Part shown: piece after piece, positions 12,301-24,300 of the stretch
Position numbering within the stretch: the first letter of the stretch is position 1
Layout of the letters: each line of letters begins with the position of its first letter
Assembly (NCBI GenBank): GCA_921293015.1
Contig: OV121081.1
Span: forward strand, 25,361,158-25,425,157
Direction: 5' to 3'
DNA from: Phorcus lineatus
Taxonomy: Eukaryota > Mollusca > Gastropoda > Trochida > Trochidae
DNA: 64,000 nt
The notes under the pieces: model-generated
Seen by the model: the letters and a program-made list of their open reading frames with translations, nothing else
Database searches by the model: none
Told to the model about the DNA's origin: nothing
Position numbers and translations under genes: made by a program

Positions 12301-15300
12301 CTATTTACATCCTTTCTCTTAGGCCTATAAAATAATTTAAATTGGATATCTAGAATATCATATGGATATGTCCAAATCCAGACTCAAAGTCATCACTGTC
12401 AAATATTTAAAATTGTATGTGTCTTTACAAAATAATACTATATGAGGACCTATGTCTATCCATGTTTCATAATTTCTTTAATTCATTTCCTGTATATATT
12501 TTGATGACTACTTTTTGTTTTAGACTATTTCAAATATTTGGCTCTCAACCTCAATTACTTATAGTAATTTCTGTTTGTGATTTCAACATAACCATTGAGG
12601 AACAAATGGACAAGTTTATACACAGCCTGTTGTTTATTTTGTGAACTTTGGCTAGCTGTAAACCTTTATTCAAAAGAAAGCTAAGAAATTTTGATGCAAC
12701 TTTGATTGATTTTTTATTGATATTTTTCTTGTAATTAATAGGCCTAATATATTTGCATTATAAAATCTTTGGTCAGCGTTTATAATCATAGCATAGGCAG
12801 TAAAACAATAAAAGTTTTGACAATGCATTTTTTAATATTTTTGTCAAAGGAATGTTGACTAGCTAGCCCTGAGACCAATGAGAGTAACACTGACAGTGTC
12901 AACAAGCTTGTGCGACCTTGACCTATACAACTACGTAAAAAAATATTCAATTAATTATCATACGAAGCTTTTTCAATATAAAATGACCTACACTTGTTAA
13001 GTATAAGTGAGATACAACAATTTACTGGTAATAGTATGTTTTGTAAGTTTACAATCATGTTGATTGTAGAATCATTCTCAGTGAAAGTGTTTGTTTACAA
13101 AGTGGTCGAGCTTGATCAATCGCTCTGTGATTTCATAAAATTACTTCATAAATATTTAAGAAAGAAGAAATTATGAATGTTATTTGGGTTTTACAAACAC
13201 AAAGTTGGATAATGTGCGTGTAGAACGACGTCGGTGTAAACAAAAGCCAAACATTTTGGTGAGTGACATTGTTGAGTTACGCGGTCCGGCTCGCTTGAGC
13301 TTGAAACTTGTCCCCCCAAATATTTCAGCCAATCACATCTTAGGGGGCGGGGTCTAATGGCTCTCGACTGGATCGGTCTATTGTATTTGTGTTTAGGGAA
13401 ACCATAAAAACATGGACAGTTGAGAATGATTAATGGCAAGGAGTTATCTCCCCTGTTGAATGAGGAAAGGTTCTAATGCATTTTCATCTTCATTATTGCA
13501 AGAGTGTAATGTTTCATCATTTGTTTTGGGTGCTAAAGGGTGTTTCGATTCTGAATCTTGACTCTTTATGTAATAATTTCATAATGCCCCTTCTCCTGAA
13601 GAGTTATCTTCCCTTTATGTTATAGGTGAATGGAACAAGTTTACTTGGCTCCACACACCAGGAAGCAGTACGAGCTCTGCGCAGCGTGGGTGACAAGATG
13701 GCTATCATGGTGTGTGACGGGTATGACCCCAACTCCGCGTCTGAGATGTCGAGTCCCGGGAGCCCAGTCGGTTTCCTCTCGTCCTCACAACCAGGCTCCG
13801 TGTCCAGCATCGACAAGGAAGACGAGGAGACACGCATACTCAGACAGGTAGGAATATGATTGAATTGTTTTGATGAAAAATTATGTAAAAAGTTTATGTA
13901 ACTTTGTAATAAACTCAGATTTCTCTTTTTCCTGGCCCTGGTTTCACATAACAAAGGGGAACCTTTCAAAAACAACCTTAATTAGGTTAAATGGTTGACT
14001 CCCAAGTTTAACTAAATGCTGAGGATACCTTAAGAACTATTATCACCAGGACCCACATGCAAAAAGCTTTTATACTAAGGTGATTGTAACTCAGTGATTT
14101 GATGGTGGGTTATGGGATTCTGTGCAGTTGGGTCACTGACCAGTCTGATTAAAATCGACCGTGTTCCGAGGAATAAAAGTTTCAAATTATTGACTCTATC
14201 GATATTCAAACTCTATCTGTCTAGGCAATCCTCTGCCTACTATAGCGCACATTCTTACGTAAACTCAGCTAACCAATCACAATGCGTGCGGCAAAAGCAT
14301 TTGGTATCAGTAGCTAGGAGCAAGTGACTCCCACTTACCATTCGTTAACATTGATCGCCGCTATCCTTATTTTAAACGCGATGTTATGATTGGTTTGCTA
14401 ATGACTAGGTTTTTGTCTGTGCTCAACTGGTGTCAGCACATGCGAGCAGTGAGGCTGCCTTCAGACCGTTGCGGAGAGGATAGCCTAGACAGATAGAGTT
14501 CGAATCTCGATGGAGTCAATATTTTGAAACTTTTATTCCTCGGAACACGGTCGATTTTAATCAGACTGGGTCACTGACCTATTAGGAAAGTTACGGGCAA
14601 GTCAAAGATAATATTTGAGAAGTAACGGGTTTAGTTATCTATGAAAGCTCAAGAATCAAAATCAAAGAGTCAAATTAAAAACCATTACATTGATTCAATC
14701 ATTTGATTACCACAACATTATTTAGATTAAAAAGAGGACGAAATGATTATGGTAATGAATTGAAAAACCTCCCTTCCTGTGTAGGAAACAATAGCCTGAG
14801 GAGTTATTGTTACATTTATGAAGTACCGTGAGAAGAGTTGTATAAATATGTAGTTGTTGTTTCTGTATGGTATTTTGTTGGTCCTTTATAGTACATTCAT
14901 TAAGAAACTCATGTTGTTTGTGCTGCTAGGTTCATCCCAGTAGTTTGGTGTTGGTTGCACACTAAGACATGTTTTTTAATGTGCACTTTCTCAGGAGACT
15001 GCACCTGTTAAACAACAATCTGCACTGCTGATATATGCATGTACAAAGTTCACTAGTAAAACACAGGATGGTATGTACAATAGCAGTGTTACAAGTGATC
15101 AAGTCGTTTGATGGTTGATGATACAATATGAAAAGTTATTACTCATCGGATACTCCTCAAAGGGTCTGTCAGTAAATAGGAACTCCATTGAAAAAACAAA
15201 AGGGATTCCAAAAACTAGTGGGTTTACATTTTCCTCTAATAGATATTTCTTATACATACAAGAATTGAATTATTATTAAGAGCCTCACCCCTTCCTTCAT

Positions 15301-18300
15301 TAAAATCAATCTTCAATAGCATTGGTCAAATGAGAGTTATCTCCCCTTTCCTAGTGTTAGAAAGTTGTCAGTAAATTGCAATAATCATCAAAAAGTGACA
15401 TTTCTTCTTTGAAGAACCAAAGGTTTCTAAGTAATTTAGTTGTGTAAAAGAGACCGATCCTTAATTAGAACCTATTGTAATAAAATGACCATGAGTCATA
15501 CAAGAAGATATTGCTAATGTAAGAGTGACTCCCCTTTCATAAGAAGATTCTACCCTTTAATCAGAATCTAAGTTTTGACTTGGTCAAAGGTTTTGGTTGA
15601 GTCAAGAGTAATATTTGAGAGGTCAGCAACTACTGAACCTAGTTCCCTTTTAACATGTAAGAGTAGCCTCCCCTGAAGGCAGTGGTTGTCTTGTAGGAGC
15701 AAGACGTGGTGCGCGAGATAGACGCGTGGGAAACAGAGCATGCAGACTTCTTGGTAGGTTCATAACGTGTGTCTTGCTCTGAGAATGACCCGCCCTATCT
15801 CTCTGAGGCATGTGTGCAAGCAGTGATCCCTTTCAGCATAACTAACGTATCTACACCTTCAAATGATATATACCTATGAGTAGAATATATGCTGCCCTAG
15901 GCTATAGAAAACTATCTCTTTGATTTTTTTGATATAAACTCTAAGCTACATCATCACGGAGGTCAAAAGCAGGAAATAAGATTTCCATCAAATACATTAT
16001 CAATATTTTTTTTATGAAAAGCTAACTTTGAACTTAATTTGTTATTTTCTTCATTATTTTTGAAAATTATTTTTTATTTATAAACAATAATAATAGAGAT
16101 TTTTTAAAGATTCCATGTGTGATGATGTCGAGGAAATGCCTCCAGGAGTGGCTTGGTTTCTCTTCTTTGCTTGTAAACCTTTCCTTCACTATAGCTTGCA
16201 TATATTATTCAGCACATCTCATACTTTGTATGGCTGCAAAGCCAAATAATCTGATTCTATAGTCTGATAGTCATGAGCTGCAGACAGTTGCATTAGGCTA
16301 TCTTTGTCAAAGGGACATAACTATCAGAATATTTTTGTAGGAATCATATGAAAGGAGGTGGCTGGTTTTTTATGTCATCAATGCCCGTCAAAATAATATC
16401 CAAAACGTTTTGTGTCATATTGTCAAGTTATCATGTTCTGCAAGGTACAACCATAACATCCATGTTTTGTTTCTCAATAAAATCTTCCCTTATATTAATC
16501 TCTTTGAAGATTTATGACTCGCTAATGGCTGAAATATTGCCCAAGCGGCGTTAAACAATAACTCGCTCACTCATTGAAGATTTATGAACTGAAAAAAATA
16601 CTCAATTATTTATGTATAGTAGCATGACTTTTATTTTGATAAAGTAGATATTTTATATGTATTGATCTTAACAATTTAACATATTACACATTGTAGTAGT
16701 GACAAAATCACATATTTAGGTCATGCTGTGATATACCCCTGGCCTTATTTATATGCATGGATAATGTTTATTAGTTGATACCTTCCTAGTACCTTCCTAG
16801 TACCTTCCTTCAAGCTTTGTATATTGTATACCTGCCGTTTCTATGTCATGTATTTATGGTTTTTGTTTGAATTATTTGGTTGTTTTTTCTTTTTGGTTTG
16901 ATTTTCAATGTATTTAACTGCTGTTGTTTGCCTTTGTGTTTTATGTTTATCCACCTGTAAATGCATGGAATAAAGTAAAAATTGATGTCTATTAGTTTTG
17001 ATTATCTCATTTTATTTAAGCTTGATCTGTTACAAACTTTTTTTCTCTTATCAACAACAACAAATTCCAAAACCTGAAAGTATTCAGATTTGTTTTTATG
17101 GAACAGAAATTAGCTCAAAATATCATTATCATCAAACCTAACATTAGAGTCGATAAGCATTTAAAGATTGGTACTGCCAGCGCTGGCAATTGTAGCCGGA
17201 CTCTAAGGGTGATTGTCTGAATCAAGCAAAGGACTTGACCCAAAAAGTAAAGAATTATTGCAGGTAGTGTGGTCCAAGACATAGCACTGTTACATTTGTT
17301 GCCTATCTACATGGCATGTCTTGCATTTATTCATTTATTCAATAACTTAATCAACATCCCTATTTGAAGACACGTTGTAGAAGTATGATCCAGGTTATAA
17401 CAATGTTACATTTGTTGCATATCTACATGGGATATCTGACATTTATTCAATGCCCTGATCAACATCCACCTCCCACTTCAGGACAAGTTGCGGCGAGAAA
17501 GAGAAGACGAGGAAGCGAGATTACAGAGAGCGGCTGCTGAGGAGACCGCCCGCAAGACGGCCATCTTGCAGCAGGAGCGAGCTCAGATTCGTGGTCCAGA
17601 GAGTCCCAAACAGGTGGGTGTGAAAAATGTATTAGACCTTGGTTAAAAACTATTGAAAAATATTGCAAACGAGTGTCTTGATACTGAAGATTTCAAGATT
17701 ATGATATTATGAGTTGAGTTTGCCAGAAGGTGAAATGAAAAGGCAGCCTTTCAGGAGTGCCACTAATAGGTGGGACCTGGACAGTCTAATGATATTTTGT
17801 TTTGTTTTTTGTTTGTTTGTTGTTGTTGTTTAGTTATAAGAATGAGTACATTCAAAGGATTGTTATTTACACCTTTAAAACTGATAATGGTTCTTGTTAA
17901 TTCGGTGCTTGGTTGTTCCTGGGTGATGACACAGTAAGATACTGATTGGTTGACACTAGAGATAGTAGATACCTTGGCAAGAAACTAATGAAAACAAGTC
18001 ATTGTTCATATATAAAAATTCCAGTATTGAAACCATTTACTGAGCCTGCATACGATTGTCTTCTGAAGAAAAGAAATACCTAGTAGTTGAAACAGGAGCT
18101 TAGATGTCAGTCTCAATATTTTACATAACATAAGCATCTCCTCAAACTTATCATCATTGTTTGACAAGAACCTGTGTCGAGATGTCACGTTCTCAGATTA
18201 AGGAAGTGGTCATCCCTATATTTTTTTTTATTTAAAAAAATTCATGATTGATTAAAAAGATTAATTGGATAATATTTTTTACGTGTCCAGAGTGCTGTGA

Positions 18301-21300
18301 TTGACCAAGTGCCTGCCCCGCCCACCTCAAGTCCACCCAATGACAGTCCTGTCAAGACCGCGGTAGGTCCTCTTGAGTTGTCCATATCCATGTACTATCC
18401 CCTGGATTGCTGATACTGATGTTGGCTTGTTCTCAGTATTCTGATTGTTTTGGAAAACTATTATGGACACAAACACAAACATATTTTCTGAGAAATATGC
18501 GTCCTTGAATTGCCACATCAGTTTCATATGCAATCCGATGGAAATATTATCTTGTGTGTAACAAATTGATGCCATTGACATGAACTTCATTTCAGGAAAC
18601 ATTTTTTCTTACCTCTGTATGTACAAGTCTTTAGAAGTGATAGCATCCAAAAGGTTTTGATAAAGCATTTTGAATCATGACATTTTTCGTCAATTTTAAA
18701 AAAATAAAATAAAGATTTTAAAAATTCTGATACATTATTTTTGAGTTAATTATTCTCAGTCGTATGGGCGTGAACTTGTGTCACAGAGTTATTCCCCTTT
18801 GGTTGTGATCATTTCTCGCTAGTTACTACTTACAAAATAACTGATTTGCTTTTCCTGCTTCTCCTAGGTGCTTGAAGCTAAGTTGTAAAACAAACATGGA
18901 TATTAAGTAAATATTTTAGAGAATAAATAACTTCAAGCATCAAGTTACTGGACTTTTCTTTGGTCTTGTTGATTTCAGACGACAATTTAAGCTCTTACAG
19001 AGAAATATTTAACAAATGATTTGAAAGTAAAGTCGTACGAGATTTTGATTTTCAGTTTTGCACATATTTGTTATAACTTTCAGAGACTCGAAGGTGACCC
19101 ATAACATTTGAAAATTATATTTACTATTTCAATGATTTGAGGAGTTCGATTTTAAAGACATTTTTTCATTAATTACATCTTAAAACACCATTTTGATTTC
19201 CCTGAAGGCAGATTTAGTCAAAGTAGTTTTAAATATAATTGTCAATTTTGCTTGTTATAACTGTGAAATCATTGAAGTCTTTGAGAGCTGTAATGAATAC
19301 TGCATTTTAGTTTTAGTTGTTTTATTTGCTTGCTAAAGTAACAAGAGCTAATTGAAATGATGAATCTAACAAATCTGATGCATGAGTTAATGATCCTATT
19401 GTTCATGATTACATGTTGTCTCTAACATTTTCCTGCTGACAAATTGAACATTGCAAAAATAAACTTTTTTCTTCTTTAAATTAATTTTGAGGCATTACAC
19501 TTCACAGAGAGATCATTTGAAATTTGTAAAACATGTTTTGTCTTTTGATTAAAAATTGTCATGATAAAGATATCTCTTCTTGAAATTGATGTTCTTTGTG
19601 ACATCTCGCCGCTAATGGCTGAAATATTGCCCAAGCGGCGTTAAAAAATAACTCACTCACTCTTTGTAAAATAAATGCCTCAGAAATTCAAATTCTAGAC
19701 TTGTGTAGTGGGTTGTGGTTCTTAAAGTTGTCTTAAACTTGGAAACTGTTTATTGTATAGAAATGTGTGTTTTTGTGAGAGCACCATGGTCTAAAATTAA
19801 TCTAAATCAACATAACATGTTGTAAGTAATTAATTGAAAAACTATCAAGTTGCTAGCAAATATTGTTGCCAATGTCTTTCTGCCATCTGTGCCAGTTTCA
19901 TTGATGTATCAGCATCAATTTGGAAAGGCTAGCTGAAAACTAGTGATCAGAAACTATATTTTTTTAGTTTTTAGCAAAACGTTAACATTCACTTCCATGA
20001 TCCTATTCAAAGACATCTTTGAAAATCTTTGTCCAGGTGTCGTAACATTTTTAACATTGGATAATATATAAAAAAAATTTTAATTTAATGAAAACCAATA
20101 AAATTCCTATGAAATCGACACTTCAAGGCATGAAGGATAAAATATCGAGGGGATGATAATTACATCATCCCAATACTCACAGGACTGTAACTTTACAAGA
20201 TAACAAAGTAGACCCACATCCCACTACACAAGCCGCGTAATCACGTAGCTAGACCTAGACTGCTAGACTAGCCGTCTCTCCAAGAGGCTTCACTGCATGA
20301 GATGAGAATCTGTTGTGACCCTAACGCATGCCCTGCTCTAACCTCTCCAGCCTGCCAAGAAAGCCAAACCTCCAGTACCCCCAAAACGGGTAGCGTTGGC
20401 ACGCCAAGCGGAGGTTGTCGACGACGACGAGGTTGTCGATCCCAGAAAGCAGGCACGACTTCCTGCGGGCAAGTTGTTAAACCAGAAGGTAAATCATGTG
20501 AAGAAACATGGCCGTTTGGTGATCAGCACATTCCTTGACGTTTCGTTGGAGTTCTTGTGTTGTGCTTTTGTTGTGCTTACTAGACTCTGGTCTGTGTTCT
20601 AACGCATTAACATTTCTTTTCATCCTGTCGCAAATGTTTTATTTGTGGGATTTGATTAATTTGATATTTTATTTCAGTGAAGGTCTTTATTTGTATTTTA
20701 CTTTTAATTGAAATATTTGTTATATTCATTTCTTCAATCTTAGAAAATTGGCACATAGCCTTTTTATTTTAATTAAGGAGAGAACATTATGTATGTATAC
20801 ATGTGCTGAATCTATCTATGACACCTGTTCACAGTTCTGTTTGCACTACTATGTGTGACCTTTGGCTTAGCATCTCATACATCATTATACACCATGGGAA
20901 GACATCATTTAAAACCAAGTAATAGTGAATTTGAGGCAAAAGGTATTTTTTTATCAGCAATTTGTGCCCAGCTTAACTTTAACAGCATACATTGATAAAA
21001 AAAGGTCAGTGGTCTGTGGTTTATTACAAATGGAGAAAGATCTTTGTTGAAAAATTTGGTCTATAATAGATAATTTCATCATGTTAACATTATCATACTG
21101 TCACTATGTACACTTAACTGGAAAAGAAGCGAAAAAGTTTGTCATAAAATTTGAGGTATACATTTTCATCTGCCCTATCTGTTCTGCTATCTGTTTTTGG
21201 TGTTTGCACAGCATTGTGTGATTTTGTGACTAAACTTATATCATGTAACTATGGACAATTTTTAACTGACTTTTTGTTTATAATTCCCCATTATCTTAAG

Positions 21301-24300
21301 GGAGTATCATTTGGTTCATTGAGGAAATACAATCATTTGGATCTATAACTTCTCTATTTCACGGAAATCGTTCTTTCCATGAAAAAGTCTTTTCAAGAAG
21401 TTGCATTGTCAATGCGAGACAAATGAAACATGCCATGACGTGATATTCTTTATACTGAATGACAGTTTGGGCTTTTTGATTGATTCGGGTGATGTCTTGA
21501 ACATGTGTTTTGTTTCATTGTTGGCAATTTGTGACATTTAATCAACGGTGCAATGTGATGTTTTGTCTCCTCACATCATGTATACTATCAATCCCTTTAT
21601 AATAATAAATAATAATGATAATAAATTGTGTCATAACTATGTCTTTGTTTTGAGGTACGCCCATAACATTGTGTCTTCATTGCTTCATAGTAAAAATATA
21701 TGTTACACACAATAAAAAACATGTTCAAAGAAAAGATTTCATAATTGACGATTTCATTATTTCAAACCTTGTGTCTTCATTGATTCGTAGTAAAAATATT
21801 TGTTACAAACAATAAGAAACATGTTATAAATAAAACAATTTCACAATTGACAATTTGATTATTTCACAGTTCAAACATTTTCCAAATAAAACAACTTTAC
21901 TCAGTACTTCAAATCTAAGAAAACCATCAAGCTATGTAACTTTGAGTACATATTTGAGTTTATAGTTGAATTATTAATAGCATTGGCCCGGATAAATGTG
22001 TTAACTGGATGCTTGTTTGGTTTTGAAAGATACAATCAATACTTATGTTTGTAAAATGTTTGAGTCTCTTGTTACAATTGAGATGGTGATTTAAGACTTG
22101 CAAAGCTGTATACCTTAGAGTACATGATTTGAGTGCGCATGTTTGTGTAGCGAGAGGACATGTTTACTTCACTCTGCTGTCTATAGTTGATTTGTTAAAA
22201 GACTGACAATGCTGGTATGAGTCAAGGACTTTATTTACGGGATGCTCATGTACTACGACAATAGAACAATCAATATTTACATGGGTATAATCAATGTTGC
22301 GGTCTCATGTTTCAAATTTAGATGATTTAAGACAAGCCGTGAAGCCTTGAGTACATGTTTGAGTCAGATGTTGAACTATTGATGGGGATAAGACTGCTTT
22401 ATGGTGTTGATAATTGAGACAATGACTCTTATAATCAGTACTTGCATTGGAATTATATTGGGGTCTCATTTTCCAATTTAAGATTATTTAAGACCATCAA
22501 ACCTGGAATACATATTTGAGTCAGTCGTTGAATTGTTAATAAGAGGGACACTGCTGGTGTGAAGCAATGAATTTGTTTATGGGTTGGTCATCTGGAGTTG
22601 AAAATAGTTCAATCAATACTTACACATGGAGATGGAGGAGGTCTCATATTACAAATTGAAATATAGGGGTGAAACGGTTCACTACTACAGTAGTTGAACC
22701 GTGGTATTTTACACCGTACATTAACATGAATTTTTGGTTCGTACCGTATATTTAATTTGTGTTCAAAATATCATTTTAATAAAACCAATAATATTTTTTC
22801 AAAAAGTCAATGATCAAATTTTTTAAAATTCATTATCATTAACGTCTTCAAGTTTCGAAGTGGTAACGATACCTGTCACCATTTTCCCGAAAGTAAACAT
22901 TCGGAATGATTTCATTTGATCTTTAACTCTCAACAATGGTGTTTGAATGATGTGACTTTTCAAGATCTCGTTCATAGAAATATGGCGACTATTGGTTTCA
23001 TACCGAACCAAGGGTCCTGTACCGTAATACGCACTGAACCGAAGCTCAAGCGTACCGTTTCACCCCTATTGAAATAGTGATTTGAAGCTGTCAACCTGTA
23101 TAACTTTGAGTACATTGGAGTTTGTATTTGAATTAGAAGAGAGACACTGCTGGTGTTAATGATTGTGAGACAATGTCTTCGTTAACTGGAGGATCTTCTG
23201 GCCTTGACATTAACAGTCAATACTTACATGGGAATAATGTTGGGTCCCATGTTACATTTTGAGATTGTGATTTAAGATCATCAGGCTTTAAACCTTTGAT
23301 ATATTTGAGTTAATAGTAGAATAATTAATGTAATTGACACTGCTGTTGTGGGCCAAGGACTTTGTTCACTAGATCCTCATCTGGAGTTGACATGGATCCA
23401 ATCAATACTTGCATGAGGATAATGTAGGGTCTCTTGCTGCATATTGAGAATGTGTTTTAAGACCATCAAGGTGTATAGCTTTGAGTACATATTTGAGTTT
23501 GTAGTTGAATTGTTAATGAGAGTGACACTGCTGGTGTGAGACAAGGACTTTGTCAATTTGATTACCATCTGGAGCTGACATTAGTACAATCAATACTTAC
23601 ATGGGGATTACGTGGAGGGTCTCAGGTTACAAATTGACCACCAGATGTTACAATTTTGGATAATTATCATCCATGTTTGTTTTCCTATTTGTCATTGTGG
23701 GGAGGAGTAACACAGAAGTAACCACTAGCTATTGTGACTTGTGCATTTCTTACAAAACTGCTTCTCCTGTAATACATCAACACATTCAGATCAAATTTGC
23801 ATTTCAAACTAGTGTTTCAGACCATCAGACATTAGTTTTGTAATGCCACCGTATATTTTCTCTTGCTACTTGCTACCAGACGTGGATTTTTGAACCCTGA
23901 GTCTTTGGGATTGATAATTCAGAAAATCTAATTGTCATTTTCATCATGTATGGTGGTAAAGTAATGTTAAATTATTCATTGCTTGTAAGGAGTTGTTTTT
24001 TTATAGCAACTAAGAGAGTAATCGTTAGAAATGTCTATTGCCTACCATACAGTTCTATTGTTAGCTCAACGACATCATCACAAAAAAGTGTTTGGGTAAA
24101 TGATGGAATGTGAGGCTAGAGAAAGAAACACATGTTATGGAGATCTTATACTTGATAGTGGCTTCCAAATGCTTCATTTTGGAACTTCGTACCGCCAGAT
24201 GGGAATGTGATAGAATAAAAACTGTGTCCTTCAGAAAGATAACCTGCTCAAAAACACTCACATCGATCATGGACTAAGTCCTGTGCAGCTTGTACCTGAC

